Shown: one piece after another, positions 7,616 to 16,526 of the stretch
How positions within the stretch are numbered: the first letter of the stretch is position 1
Layout of the letters: each line of letters begins with the position of its first letter
NCBI RefSeq assembly: GCF_014236655.1
Contig: NZ_JACMYG010000034.1
Coordinates: 1-62,950, forward strand
Reading direction: 5' to 3'
Length of the DNA: 62,950 nucleotides
From: Pseudomonas kielensis
GTDB lineage: Bacteria; Pseudomonadota; Gammaproteobacteria; Pseudomonadales; Pseudomonadaceae
The notes under the pieces: generated by a model
What the model was told of the DNA's origin: nothing
Database searches by the model: none
What the model saw: the letters and a program-made list of their open reading frames with translations, nothing else
Translations under genes and position numbers: made by a program

Positions 7616-8227
7616 GTGATTGGACGTTTGCGCGGCACCTTGGCTGAGAAACAGCCGCCGCACCTGATACTGGATGTCAACGGCCTGGGCTATGAGCTGG
7701 AAGTGCCGATGACCACCCTCTATCGACTGCCGTCGATCGGAGAACCGATCACCCTGCACACCCATTTGGTGGTGCGCGAAGACGCCCAGTTGCTTTATGG
7801 TTTCATCGGCAAGCGTGATCGGGACTTTTTCCGCGAGTTGATCCGCCTCAATGGGGTGGGTCCCAAGCTTGCGCTGGCGTTGATGTCGAGCCTTGAGGTC
7901 GATGAGCTGGTGCGTTGTGTGCAGGCCCAGGACACTTCGGCGCTGACCAAGGTGCCCGGTGTCGGCAAAAAGACCGCCGAGCGCTTGCTGGTGGAACTCA
8001 AGGACCGCTTCAAGGCCTGGGAAACCGTGCCGAGCATGTTTGCCCTGGTGCCGAACCAGCCTGATGGCCCGGCGCAACCGGTGGTCTCGGCGGAGAATGA
8101 TGCGGTCAGCGCGCTGATCTCCCTGGGCTACAAGCCGCAGGAAGCCAGCAAGGCGATTTCCGCGATCAAGGAGAAAGGCTTGAGCAGTGAAGACCTGATT
8201 CGTCGTGCACTGAAGGGAATGATCTAA
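7616..8227 (+). CDS. ruvA: Holliday junction branch migration protein RuvA
   Basis: The 203-residue subunit forms the tetramer that grips the Holliday junction and recruits RuvB. An N-terminal OB fold (residues 1-65) is followed by paired helix-hairpin-helix motifs (the second around K-V-P-G-V-G-K-K-T-A-E-R, residue ~110) and a C-terminal RuvB-contacting domain after a Pro-rich linker (about 145-203). The start is a GTG with AAGGA seven bases upstream. Its TAA stop directly abuts the ruvB GTG, so translation is probably coupled. Confidence 0.97.
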   Translation: MIGRLRGTLAEKQPPHLILDVNGLGYELEVPMTTLYRLPSIGEPITLHTHLVVREDAQLLYGFIGKRDRDFFRELIRLNGVGPKLALALMSSLEVDELVRCVQAQDTSALTKVPGVGKKTAERLLVELKDRFKAWETVPSMFALVPNQPDGPAQPVVSAENDAVSALISLGYKPQEASKAISAIKEKGLSSEDLIRRALKGMI

Positions 8228-9289
8228 GTGATTGAAGCTGATCGTCTGATTGCCGCCACCGGTGGCCCGCGTGACCGCGAAGAAGTCCAGGACCGCGCCA
8301 TCCGCCCGGTCAGCCTGGCCGAATACATCGGTCAGCCGACCGTTCGCGAGCAGATGGAGCTGTTCATCCAGGCGGCGCGCGGGCGCAACGAATCCTTGGA
8401 CCATACGCTGATCTTCGGTCCGCCGGGCCTGGGCAAGACCACGCTGGCCAACATCATCGCCCAGGAAATGGGCGTGTCGATCAAAAGCACCTCGGGGCCG
8501 GTCCTGGAGCGTCCCGGCGACCTGGCCGCACTGCTGACCAATCTCGAACCCCATGACGTGCTGTTCATCGATGAAATCCATCGCCTGTCGCCGATTGTCG
8601 AGGAAGTGCTGTACCCGGCCATGGAGGACTTCCAGCTCGACATCATGATCGGCGAAGGCCCGGCAGCACGCTCCATCAAGCTCGACCTGCCACCGTTCAC
8701 CCTGGTGGGGGCGACCACTCGCGCCGGCATGCTGACCAACCCGCTGCGCGACCGCTTCGGCATCGTCCAGCGCCTGGAGTTCTACAGCACCGCCGACCTG
8801 GCGACCATCGTCAGTCGTTCGGCCGGTATCCTCGGGCTGCCGCTGGACCCTGAAGGGGCGTTTGAAATCGCCCGGCGGGCCCGCGGCACGCCACGTATCG
8901 CCAACCGCCTGCTGCGGCGGGTGCGGGATTTTGCCGAAGTTCGGGCCAAGGGCCACATCACCAAGCCGATCGCCGACCTGGCGCTCAACCTGCTGGACGT
9001 CGATGAGCGCGGTTTCGATCACCAGGACCGGCGTTTGCTGCTGACCATGATCGAGAAGTTCGATGGCGGTCCGGTGGGGGTGGACAGTCTGGCGGCGGCC
9101 ATCAGCGAAGAGCGGCACACCATTGAAGACGTGCTGGAGCCATACCTGATCCAGCAGGGCTACATCATGCGTACGCCCCGTGGACGGGTAGTGACCCGGC
9201 ATGCTTATTTGCACTTTGGCCTGAACATTCCGACACGCATGGGCGAAATGCCCGCAGTAGACGCGTTTCTGGATGCAGTGGACGATTAA
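8228..9289 (+). CDS. ruvB: Holliday junction branch migration helicase RuvB
   Basis: The 353-residue AAA+ motor drives branch migration with RuvA. Walker A (G-P-P-G-L-G-K-T-T) lies near residue 64, Walker B (L-F-I-D-E-I-H-R) near 115, sensor 1 (G-A-T-T-R-A-G) near 160, and the C-terminal winged helix ends the protein. It begins with GTG immediately after the ruvA stop. The 136 bases between it and ybgC could hold the tol operon promoter. Confidence 0.97.
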   Translation: MIEADRLIAATGGPRDREEVQDRAIRPVSLAEYIGQPTVREQMELFIQAARGRNESLDHTLIFGPPGLGKTTLANIIAQEMGVSIKSTSGPVLERPGDLAALLTNLEPHDVLFIDEIHRLSPIVEEVLYPAMEDFQLDIMIGEGPAARSIKLDLPPFTLVGATTRAGMLTNPLRDRFGIVQRLEFYSTADLATIVSRSAGILGLPLDPEGAFEIARRARGTPRIANRLLRRVRDFAEVRAKGHITKPIADLALNLLDVDERGFDHQDRRLLLTMIEKFDGGPVGVDSLAAAISEERHTIEDVLEPYLIQQGYIMRTPRGRVVTRHAYLHFGLNIPTRMGEMPAVDAFLDAVDD

Positions 9290-9425
9290 TGACGGTCTGC
9301 GCCGATTTATTCCGGTTTTGTGTGGTCCTAGGTGGCTGGCGAACCCTTGTTTGGCTGCAAAGGCGCAGAAGAATGAAAAACAGTTGCCTGGCCGGATTGG
9401 CAACCTGAGGAGTAAGCACTAGAGT

Positions 9426-9893
9426 ATGCGCGCGCAAAACGGGCTAGAGTCGTTCGCACATCGTTGTCGCGTTTATTACGAGGACACCGATGCCGGCGGC
9501 ATCGTGTATTACGTTAATTACCTCAAGTTTATGGAACGGGCTCGGACCGAGCGGCTACGTGAGTTGGGCTTTGCCCAGTCACAGCTGGCAGGCGAGGACC
9601 TGTTGTTTGTCGTGCATTCCAGCGAAGCGCGCTACCACGCGCCGGCGCGACTGGACGACGAGCTTGTGGTAAGTGCTGAAGTAATCGAATTGAACCGTGT
9701 CAGCCTGCGCTTCAAGCAGCAGGTCAGGCGAGCCACGGATAATGCACTGCTCTGCGAAGGGCAGTTTTTGGTGGCCTGTGTGCGCACCCATAGTTTGAAA
9801 CCCCGGGCCATTCCCGAAGCTCTACGTGCGGCCTTTGCCGACGTGAGCGGCGCGGGTACACACTCAAAGCAGGAGATAAAGCGTGGAAGCTAA
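9426..9893 (+). CDS. ybgC: Tol-Pal associated acyl-CoA thioesterase YbgC
   Basis: A 155-residue hotdog-fold thioesterase of the 4HBT family. The active-site stretch Y-Y-E-D-T-D-A-G-G-I-V-Y-Y-V-N-Y lies at about residues 18-33, with the nucleophilic Asp typical of YbgC. In E. coli it hydrolyses short acyl-CoA and associates with acyl carrier protein and phospholipid synthesis enzymes. It is the first gene of the Tol-Pal operon; an AGGAG sits 12 bases before the ATG, and its 3' end overlaps the tolQ start by 11 bases, indicating coupled translation. Confidence 0.95.
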   Translation: MRAQNGLESFAHRCRVYYEDTDAGGIVYYVNYLKFMERARTERLRELGFAQSQLAGEDLLFVVHSSEARYHAPARLDDELVVSAEVIELNRVSLRFKQQVRRATDNALLCEGQFLVACVRTHSLKPRAIPEALRAAFADVSGAGTHSKQEIKRGS

Positions 9894-10578
9894 CGTCGTC
9901 GACCATTCCTCCATGTGGAGCCTGGTCAGCAATGCCAGTATCGTGGTGCAACTGGTAATGCTGACCCTGGTAGCCGCATCGGTGACCTCATGGATCATGA
10001 TCTTTCAGCGCAGCAATTTGCTGCGTGCCGGTCGACGTGCCCTGGAGAGCTTCGAGGAGCGCTTCTGGTCGGGTATCGACCTGTCCAAGCTGTACCGTCA
10101 GGCCGGCAGCAACCCTGATCCGGATTCGGGCGTCGAGCAGATCTTCCGTGCCGGCTTCAAGGAATTCTCCCGCCTGCGCCAGCAACCGGGTGTGGACCCG
10201 GAAGCGGTCATGGAAGGCGTGGCCCGTGCCATGCGCGTGGCTATTTCCCGCGAAGAAGAAAAGCTCGAGCAGAGCCTGCCATTCCTCGCCACCGTCGGCT
10301 CGGTCAGCCCGTACATCGGTCTGTTCGGTACCGTCTGGGGCATCATGAACTCCTTCCGCGGCCTGGCCACTGCCCAGCAAGCGACCCTGGCCACCGTGGC
10401 CCCGGGTATCGCCGAGGCACTGATCGCTACCGCCATCGGTCTGTTCGCCGCCATCCCGGCCGTTATCGCGTACAACCGCTTTGCCGCGCGCAGCGAAACC
10501 CTGATCAGCCGCTACTACACCTTCGCCGATGAATTCCAGGCGATCCTGCACCGTAAAGTGCACACCAGCGAAGAATAA
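9883..10578 (+). CDS. tolQ: Tol-Pal system proton channel protein TolQ
   Basis: The 231-residue inner-membrane protein (ExbB/TolQ/MotA family) forms the proton channel with TolR and energises TolA, which keeps the outer membrane drawn in during division. Three membrane segments are visible: about residues 17-37, 137-160 (F-L-A-T-V-G-S-V-S-P-Y-I-G-L-F-G-T-V-W-G) and 172-195 (E-A-L-I-A-T-A-I-G-L-F-A). The GTG start at 9883 has CAGGAGA upstream and overlaps ybgC. tolR follows 14 bases later. Confidence 0.97.
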   Translation: MEANVVDHSSMWSLVSNASIVVQLVMLTLVAASVTSWIMIFQRSNLLRAGRRALESFEERFWSGIDLSKLYRQAGSNPDPDSGVEQIFRAGFKEFSRLRQQPGVDPEAVMEGVARAMRVAISREEEKLEQSLPFLATVGSVSPYIGLFGTVWGIMNSFRGLATAQQATLATVAPGIAEALIATAIGLFAAIPAVIAYNRFAARSETLISRYYTFADEFQAILHRKVHTSEE

Positions 10579-10592
10579 GCAGGTATTTCCCA

Positions 10593-11054
10593 ATGGCTTT
10601 AATCGCTCGAGCTCGCAAAAAGCGCAAGCCGGTCGCCGAGATGAACGTGGTGCCTTACATCGACGTGATGCTGGTACTGCTGGTCATCTTCATGGTGACC
10701 GCGCCGATGCTCAATCAGGGCGTGAAAGTTGATCTGCCCAAGGTTTCCAGCGAAGCCTTGCCGCAAGACAACAACACCCAGGTCCTGACCATTTCGATCA
10801 AGGCTGACAAGACCTACTACTGGAACCTTGGCAGCGAAGTCGACACCGAGAAGCAGCAGGACCGGGCAATGACCCTGCCGCAGATGACGGATGCGGTGAC
10901 CAAGATCATTCGCGCCGGCAACGAAGGTGGCAAACACACCCAAGTGTTCATTCGTGGCGACAAGACCGTCGACTACGGCGCCGTCATGGGCGCAATGGGT
11001 GGGTTGCAGAAAGCCGGAGTCGGTAACGTTGGCTTGATTACCGAGGCGCCCTGA
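10593..11054 (+). CDS. tolR: Tol-Pal system protein TolR
   Basis: The 153-residue ExbD/TolR family protein has one membrane helix (residues 20-40) containing Asp24 in Y-I-D-V-M-L-V-L-L, the proton-carrying residue of the TolQR channel, followed by a periplasmic domain that can bind peptidoglycan. A basic N-terminal tail (RARKKRK) faces the cytoplasm. Its stop codon overlaps the tolA ATG by one base. Confidence 0.97.
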   Translation: MALIARARKKRKPVAEMNVVPYIDVMLVLLVIFMVTAPMLNQGVKVDLPKVSSEALPQDNNTQVLTISIKADKTYYWNLGSEVDTEKQQDRAMTLPQMTDAVTKIIRAGNEGGKHTQVFIRGDKTVDYGAVMGAMGGLQKAGVGNVGLITEAP

Positions 11055-12133
11055 TGCAGCAACAGCGAGAGCCAACAGCCTCGGAAAGCTACTTCTGGCC
11101 TAGTGTCTGGGCAATTGGCTTGCACGTGCTGGTGTTCGGCATGCTGTTCGTCAGCTTTGCCTTTACCCCGGAGCTGCCGCCGGCCAAGCCGATTGTCCAG
11201 GCGACCCTGTACCAGTTGAAATCGAAAAGTCAGGCAACCACCCAGACCAATCAGAAGATTGCGGGTGAAGCGAAGAAATCCGCTGCGCGCCAGACCGAAG
11301 TCGAACAGATGGAGCAGAAAAAGGTCGAGCAGGAAGCGGTGAAGGCTGCGGAACAAAAGAAAGAAGAGGCGGCTCAAAAGGCCGAGGAAGCCAAGAAGGC
11401 CGACGAGTCGAAGAAAGCCGAAGAAGCGAAAAAGGCTGATGAAGCCAAGAAAGCCGATGAAGCGAAGAAGACCGCCGAAGCCAAGAAGGCAGAAGAGAAA
11501 CAATTGGCTGATATAGCCAAGAAGAAAGCCGAAGAAGAAGCCAAGAAGAAAGCTGAAGAAGAGGCCAAGAAAGCGGCCGCTGAAGAAGCGAAGAAGAAAG
11601 TAGTCGAAGACGCGAAGAAAAAAGCCGCGGAAGACGCCAAGAAGAAAGCTGAAGCGGACGAGGCGAAGAAGAAAGTCGCCGAGGATGCGAAGAAGAAAGC
11701 TGCTGCCGATGCTGCGAAGAAAAAATCGCAGGAAGCGGCACGTAAATCCGCCGAAGAGAAAAAGGCCCAGGCCCTGGCAGATTTGCTTTCCGACACGCCG
11801 CAGCGTCAGCAGGCCTTGGCCGATGAACAAGGCGATGAAGTCGCGGGCAGTTTCGACGACCTGATTCGAGCACGGGCAGCGGAAGGCTGGGCGCGTCCTC
11901 CTTCGGCACGCAAGAACATGACGGTCGTGCTGCAAATTGGCATGTTGCCCGATGGGACGGTGACCTCGGTCACGGTTTCCAAGTCCAGTGGCGATGGTCC
12001 GTTCGACAGCTCGGCTGTAGCAGCGGTCAAGAACATTGGACGTTTGACAGAAATGCAGGGAATGAAGCCGAGCGATTTCGCTCCCTATCGTTCATTCAAG
12101 ATGACATTCACACCTGAGGATCTAGCCTTGTGA
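11054..12133 (+). CDS. tolA: Tol-Pal system envelope protein TolA
   Basis: The 359-residue protein spans the periplasm and links TolQR to Pal and TolB. Domain I is one membrane helix (about residues 15-35); domain II (about 75-245) is a very long Ala/Lys/Glu helix built of EAKKA-like repeats; domain III (about 250-359) is the globular C-terminal domain that contacts Pal/TolB and is the entry point for some phages and bacteriocins. The repeat-coding DNA (about 11330-11770) is low complexity and could vary in length between strains. The start overlaps the tolR stop and the end overlaps tolB by four bases. Confidence 0.96.
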   Translation: MQQQREPTASESYFWPSVWAIGLHVLVFGMLFVSFAFTPELPPAKPIVQATLYQLKSKSQATTQTNQKIAGEAKKSAARQTEVEQMEQKKVEQEAVKAAEQKKEEAAQKAEEAKKADESKKAEEAKKADEAKKADEAKKTAEAKKAEEKQLADIAKKKAEEEAKKKAEEEAKKAAAEEAKKKVVEDAKKKAAEDAKKKAEADEAKKKVAEDAKKKAAADAAKKKSQEAARKSAEEKKAQALADLLSDTPQRQQALADEQGDEVAGSFDDLIRARAAEGWARPPSARKNMTVVLQIGMLPDGTVTSVTVSKSSGDGPFDSSAVAAVKNIGRLTEMQGMKPSDFAPYRSFKMTFTPEDLAL

Positions 12134-13431
12134 GAAACCTTCTTCGAGGAATGCTTGTCGTTATTTGCTGCATGGCAGGGATAGCGGCGGCGGATGAAAA
12201 GAACATTCTGGTCACCAGCGGCAGTGATCGGGCGACCCCGATTGCGGTAGTGCCGTTCGGCTGGCAGGGCGGCAGCGTGCTGCCGGATGACATGGCGGAA
12301 ATCATTGGTAATGATTTGCGCAACTCGGGTTACTACTCGCCCATTCCCAAGCAGAACATGATCAGCCAGCCGACCCAGGCCAGCGAAGTCATCTACCGCG
12401 ACTGGAAGGCCCTGGGCGCCCAGTACATCATGGTCGGCAGCATTGTTCCGGCCGGCGGTCGCCTGCAGGTGCAGTACGCCCTGTTCAACGTCAACACCGA
12501 GCAGCAAGTGCTGACCGGCAGCGTTTCCGGTGGCGTCGACCAGTTGCGCGACATGGCGCACTACATTTCGGACCAGTCGTTTGAGAAGCTGGTGGGTATC
12601 AAGGGCGCGTTCTCGACCCGTCTGCTGTACGTGACGGCCGAGCGTTTCTCCGAGAAGAACACCCGCTACACCCTGCAACGCTCGGACTACGACGGTGCAC
12701 GTGCCGTGACCCTGCTGCAGTCCCGCGAGCCGATCCTGTCGCCACGTTTTGCCCCCGATGGCAAGCGTATCGCCTATGTCTCCTTCGAGCAGAAGCGTCC
12801 GCGGATCTTCATGCAGAACATCGACACCGGTCGTCGTGAGCAGATCACCAACTTTGAAGGACTCAACGGTGCTCCAGCCTGGTCGCCGGACGGTTCGCGC
12901 CTGGCATTCGTACTGTCCAAGGACGGTAACCCGGATATCTACGTGATGAACCTGGGTTCGCGCCAGATCACCCGCGTAACCGCAGGGCCTGGCATCAACA
13001 CCGAACCGTTCTGGGGCAAGGATGGCTCGACCATCTACTTCACCTCCGACCGTGGCGGCAAACCGCAGATCTACAAGACCAGCGCCAGTGGCGGCGGTGC
13101 CGAGCGTGTGACCTTCATCGGCAACTACAATGCCAACCCGAAATTGTCGGCTGACGAAAAGACCCTGGTGATGATCCATCGCCAGGAAGGTTTCACCAAT
13201 TTCAAGGTGGCGGCCCAGGATTTGCAGCGCGGTAGCGTAAAAATCCTAACTGATAGCACTCTGGACGAGTCACCTACTGTTGCGCCCAACGGCACCATGG
13301 TAATCTACGCCACCCGCCAGCAGGGCCGGGGAGTCTTGATGCTCGTGTCCATCAATGGACGCGTAAGGCTCCCGCTTCCTACCGCACAAGGCGAAGTCAG
13401 AGAACCTTCCTGGTCCCCTTACCTGAACTGA
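12130..13431 (+). CDS. tolB: Tol-Pal system periplasmic protein TolB
   Basis: The 433-residue product has a signal peptide (about residues 1-21, ending A-G-I-A-A-A), an N-terminal alpha/beta domain and a C-terminal six-bladed beta propeller (about 170-433) built of WD40-like PD40 blades such as P-A-W-S-P-D-G-S-R-L-A-F. It binds Pal and TolA in the periplasm. The GTG start at 12130 overlaps tolA (GTGA arrangement) and has GAGGA ten bases upstream. Confidence 0.96.
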   Translation: MRNLLRGMLVVICCMAGIAAADEKNILVTSGSDRATPIAVVPFGWQGGSVLPDDMAEIIGNDLRNSGYYSPIPKQNMISQPTQASEVIYRDWKALGAQYIMVGSIVPAGGRLQVQYALFNVNTEQQVLTGSVSGGVDQLRDMAHYISDQSFEKLVGIKGAFSTRLLYVTAERFSEKNTRYTLQRSDYDGARAVTLLQSREPILSPRFAPDGKRIAYVSFEQKRPRIFMQNIDTGRREQITNFEGLNGAPAWSPDGSRLAFVLSKDGNPDIYVMNLGSRQITRVTAGPGINTEPFWGKDGSTIYFTSDRGGKPQIYKTSASGGGAERVTFIGNYNANPKLSADEKTLVMIHRQEGFTNFKVAAQDLQRGSVKILTDSTLDESPTVAPNGTMVIYATRQQGRGVLMLVSINGRVRLPLPTAQGEVREPSWSPYLN

Positions 13432-13483
13432 CGCGGCGCTATACGTTGTACTTAACACATTGGGGTTCATTAGGAGTTTCACG

Positions 13484-13981
13484 ATGGAAATGCTGAAGTT
13501 TGGTAAGTTTGCTGCGCTGGCTCTGGCCATGGCTGTAGCTGTAGGTTGCTCGTCCAAAGGCGGCGACAACGCCGGTGAAGGCGCTGTTGATCCAAACGCT
13601 GGTTACGGCGCTAACACTGGTGCTGTTGACGGCTCCCTGAGCGAAGAAGCTGCTCTGCGCGCAATCACCACCTTCTACTTCGAATACGACAGCTCGGACC
13701 TGAAGCCAGAAGCCATGCGCGCTCTGGACGTTCACGCCAAAGACCTGAAAGCAAACGGCGCTCGCGTTGTTCTGGAAGGCAACACCGACGAACGTGGTAC
13801 TCGTGAGTACAACATGGCACTGGGCGAGCGTCGTGCGAAAGCCGTTCAACGCTACCTGGTACTGCAAGGTGTTTCCCCAGCTCAGCTGGAACTGGTTTCC
13901 TACGGCGAAGAGCGTCCAGTTGCTACCGGCAACGACGAGCAGTCCTGGGCTCAAAACCGTCGCGTCGAACTGCGTAAGTAA
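13484..13981 (+). CDS. pal: Peptidoglycan-associated lipoprotein Pal
   Basis: The 165-residue lipoprotein begins MEMLKFGKF; a strong AGGAG at 13472-13476 favours this ATG over the one at 13460. The lipobox ends at Cys22 (A-V-A-V-G-C-S-S), so the mature protein is anchored in the outer membrane. Residues about 55-165 are an OmpA-like peptidoglycan-binding domain containing T-D-E-R-G-T-R-E-Y-N and N-R-R-V-E-L. It binds meso-DAP peptidoglycan and TolB. Codon use is strongly biased (GCT, GGT, CGT, GTT), as expected of a highly expressed gene. Confidence 0.97.
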   Translation: MEMLKFGKFAALALAMAVAVGCSSKGGDNAGEGAVDPNAGYGANTGAVDGSLSEEAALRAITTFYFEYDSSDLKPEAMRALDVHAKDLKANGARVVLEGNTDERGTREYNMALGERRAKAVQRYLVLQGVSPAQLELVSYGEERPVATGNDEQSWAQNRRVELRK

Positions 13982-13987
13982 TTCGTC

Positions 13988-14815
13988 ATGCGAACGTGCC
14001 GTCGTGCTGTAACTGTCCTGGCTCTCAGCCTCGCGCCATTCATGGCGTGGGCTGCGGTTCCTGTGGTCGATAACAATTCCGGTTATAACAATAGCGGGAG
14101 CAGTTATCCGCCTGCGGGTTACGGTACGAACGGCGCCTATGCCGGGGGAGGGGTTACGGCCCCTGTCTCGGCACAGGGCGAGCTGTTCAACCAACTGCAA
14201 CAGATGCAGGAACAGATCGCGCGCCAACAAGGCGTGATCGAAGTTTTGCAAAATGATGTTTCGCGCATGAAGCAAGAAGCCCTGGAGCGATACCAGGATC
14301 TTGACCGGCGCATAGGATCGGGCGGTGCACCCGCTGCGGCTCCTGAGAATTCTCCAGCCGGTGGCAATAGCGCCGCCGGTGCGGCTGCAGGTGCGGGCGC
14401 TGCGGCGCAAGCCCCTGCCGCCAGCAGCGAACCGGGTGATCCGGCGAAGGAAAAGCTCTACTACGATGCTGCCTTCGACCTGATCAAAGCCAAGGACTTC
14501 GACAAGGCCAGCCTGGCTTTTGCCGCGTTCCTGCGCAAATACCCGAACAGCCAGTACGCGGGCAATGCCCAATACTGGCTGGGTGAAGTGAACCTGGCCA
14601 AAGGCGACCTGCAAGGCGCCGGCCAGTCGTTTGCCAAGGTTTCGCAGCTGTATCCCAAGCACAACAAGGTGCCGGACTCGCTGTACAAGCTGGCTGATGT
14701 CGAGCGTCGCCTGGGGCATGCCGACAAGGTCAAGGGCATTTTGCAGCAGGTGGTCAGCCAGTACCCTGGTACCTCCGCTGCTCAGTTGGCCCAGCGTGAT
14801 TTGCAGCGCATGTAA
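13988..14815 (+). CDS. cpoB: Cell division coordinator CpoB (YbgF)
   Basis: The 275-residue periplasmic protein has a signal peptide (about 1-23, ending A-W-A-A), a coiled-coil trimerisation segment (about 60-105, Q-L-Q-Q-M-Q-E-Q-I), an Ala/Gly/Pro-rich linker (about 110-150) and TPR repeats (about 155-275). In E. coli it coordinates PBP1B peptidoglycan synthesis with Tol-driven constriction. It begins six bases after pal and is followed by a clear terminator, making it the last gene of the operon. Confidence 0.95.
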   Translation: MRTCRRAVTVLALSLAPFMAWAAVPVVDNNSGYNNSGSSYPPAGYGTNGAYAGGGVTAPVSAQGELFNQLQQMQEQIARQQGVIEVLQNDVSRMKQEALERYQDLDRRIGSGGAPAAAPENSPAGGNSAAGAAAGAGAAAQAPAASSEPGDPAKEKLYYDAAFDLIKAKDFDKASLAFAAFLRKYPNSQYAGNAQYWLGEVNLAKGDLQGAGQSFAKVSQLYPKHNKVPDSLYKLADVERRLGHADKVKGILQQVVSQYPGTSAAQLAQRDLQRM

Positions 14816-14838
14816 GGCAGTTTGACCCGTGTTTCAAG

Positions 14839-14865
14839 AAACCCGCGCTTGTCGCGGGTTTTTTC
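14839..14865 (+). terminator. Intrinsic terminator of the Tol-Pal operon
   Basis: AACCCGCG-CTTGT-CGCGGGTT followed by a T-run, 24 bases after the cpoB stop. Confidence 0.9.
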
Positions 14866-14982
14866 GTTAGAATTCACGCCCTTTTTAGCAACACCGCTTT
14901 TTGGGATCTGCGCGTTGGCGGGGTTCCATCAAGTGCCTGACGGAGGCGGACAGCCTGTTTAGCTGTTACGCCCGTGGCGACT

Positions 14983-15630
14983 ATGCAAGACACATTGAGA
15001 ATTACCGAAGTTTTTTACTCGTTGCAGGGTGAAACGCGCACTGCCGGGCTGCCCACTGTTTTTGTGCGCCTGACCGGTTGCCCATTGCGTTGCCAGTACT
15101 GCGACAGTGCCTATGCCTTCACGGGCGGCACCGTGCGATCGCTCGACGATATCCTCGAGCAGGTGGCCGGTTTCCGTCCCCGTTATGTCTGTGTGACCGG
15201 CGGCGAACCGCTGGCCCAGCCTAACGCCATCCCTTTGCTCAAGCAGCTGTGTGACGCCGGTTACGAAGTGTCGCTGGAAACCAGTGGTTCGATCGACATC
15301 TCGGCGGTAGATTCGCGGGTCAGCCGGGTGGTCGACCTGAAGACCCCGGGCTCGAAGGAAGCACACCGTAACCGCTACGAGAATATCGAGCTGCTGACAC
15401 CCAACGACCAGGTCAAGTTCGTGATCTGTTCCCGCGAGGACTACGACTGGGCGGTCTCCAAGCTGATCCAGTACGGTCTTGATCGGCGGGCCGGTGAAGT
15501 CCTGTTCTCACCGAGCCATCACGATCTCAATGCACGCGACCTGGCGGACTGGGTGGTTGCCGACAACCTGCCAGTGCGCTTGCAATTGCAGTTGCACAAA
15601 TATCTTTGGAATGACGAGCCGGGGCGCTGA
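14983..15630 (+). CDS. queE: 7-carboxy-7-deazaguanine synthase
   Basis: The 215-residue radical-SAM enzyme converts 6-carboxytetrahydropterin to 7-carboxy-7-deazaguanine in queuosine biosynthesis. The iron-sulfur motif is C-P-L-R-C-Q-Y-C (CxxxCxxC) at about residues 29-36, followed by a glycine-rich SAM motif V-T-G-G-E-P-L near 69. I chose ATG 14983 because the family N-terminus (MQDTLRITEVFYSLQGE) starts there; an in-frame GTG at 14974 is an alternative giving three extra residues. queC starts two bases after its stop, forming a queEC unit. Confidence 0.95.
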   Translation: MQDTLRITEVFYSLQGETRTAGLPTVFVRLTGCPLRCQYCDSAYAFTGGTVRSLDDILEQVAGFRPRYVCVTGGEPLAQPNAIPLLKQLCDAGYEVSLETSGSIDISAVDSRVSRVVDLKTPGSKEAHRNRYENIELLTPNDQVKFVICSREDYDWAVSKLIQYGLDRRAGEVLFSPSHHDLNARDLADWVVADNLPVRLQLQLHKYLWNDEPGR

Positions 15631-15631
15631 C

Positions 15632-16324
15632 ATGACTGAACAACTGAACACTGTAGAAAAACGTGCGGTCATCCTGCTGTCCGGTGGCCTGGACTCGGCG
15701 ACGGTCGTGGCCATGGCTCGCGCCGAAGGCTACAGCTGCTACACCATGAGTTTTGACTACGGCCAGCGCTCACACGCCGAGCTGCACGCCGCTGCGCGGG
15801 TGGCCCGCGACCTGGGTGTGATCGAGCACAAGGTGATCGGCCTGAACCTGAACGGGATCGGCGGCTCGGCCCTGACCGACAGCAGCATCGACGTGCCTGA
15901 GACCCCGGGTGAAGGCATCCCGGTGACCTATGTGCCGGCACGCAACACGGTGTTCCTGTCCCTGGCCCTGGGGTGGGCCGAAGTGCTGGGCGCGCGGGAC
16001 ATCTTCATCGGGGTCAACGCCGTGGACTACTCCGGTTACCCGGATTGCCGTCCGGAGTTCGTCGAGGCTTTCGAGCGCATGGCCAACCTGGCGACCAAGG
16101 CCGGGGTCGAGGGCAATGGTTTCCGCATCCAGGCGCCGCTGCAGAATCTCAGCAAGGCGCAGATCGTCGAGGCGGGCGTGAAGCTTGGGGTCGACTACGC
16201 GCTGACCGTTTCCTGCTATCAGGCGGACGATGAAGGCCGTGCCTGCGCCAAATGCGACAGCTGCCGCCTGCGTGCGGAAGGCTTCGCCGCAGCCGGAATC
16301 AGCGACCCGACCAACTATTTTTGA
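15632..16324 (+). CDS. queC: 7-cyano-7-deazaguanine synthase
   Basis: The 230-residue ATP-dependent enzyme turns 7-carboxy-7-deazaguanine into preQ0, the next step after QueE. The PP-loop L-L-S-G-G-L-D-S-A-T lies near residue 15, and four zinc-binding cysteines cluster at the C-terminus (C-Y-Q-A...C-A-K-C-D-S-C, about 196-213). The ATG at 15632 follows the queE stop by one base, so longer in-frame extensions into queE are rejected. Confidence 0.96.
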   Translation: MTEQLNTVEKRAVILLSGGLDSATVVAMARAEGYSCYTMSFDYGQRSHAELHAAARVARDLGVIEHKVIGLNLNGIGGSALTDSSIDVPETPGEGIPVTYVPARNTVFLSLALGWAEVLGARDIFIGVNAVDYSGYPDCRPEFVEAFERMANLATKAGVEGNGFRIQAPLQNLSKAQIVEAGVKLGVDYALTVSCYQADDEGRACAKCDSCRLRAEGFAAAGISDPTNYF

Positions 16325-16387
16325 TTTATTTTCACTTAGGTGTTGAATAGTCCTTAAAAATCAGTATTATACGCACCACAACGAAGC

Positions 16388-16463
16388 GGGTCGTTAGCTC
16401 AGTTGGTAGAGCAGTTGGCTTTTAACCAATTGGTCGTAGGTTCGAATCCCACACGACCCACCA
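16388..16463 (+). tRNA. tRNA-Lys (anticodon UUU)
   Basis: A complete 76-base cloverleaf including encoded CCA. The acceptor stem pairs GGGTCGT with ACGACCC; the anticodon loop CTTTTAA sits on stem GTTGG/CCAAT; the T-loop is TTCGAAT. The anticodon reads TTT. It lies 63 bases after queC and is followed by a terminator. Confidence 0.98.
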
Positions 16464-16482
16464 TATTTGGCGGTTTAGAAAA

Positions 16483-16526
16483 TCCGGAAGGCCCACGAAA
16501 GTGAGGATTTCCGGGTTTTTTTTTGC
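16483..16526 (+). terminator. Terminator after tRNA-Lys
   Basis: The outer stem CCGGAA/TTCCGG encloses an inner CCCAC-GAAA-GTG hairpin and is followed by nine T residues, 20 bases after the tRNA. Confidence 0.82.

Noticed and set aside
10973..11935. Minus-strand frame with many Leu/Phe resembling a membrane protein.
   Set aside because: It is the antisense of the TolA Ala/Lys/Glu repeat, where AAG/GAA codons read backwards as CTT/TTC; it is a composition artefact.
14866..14982. preQ1-type riboswitch before queE.
   Set aside because: I could not find a convincing short hairpin plus A-rich tail arrangement, so the claim is not supported.
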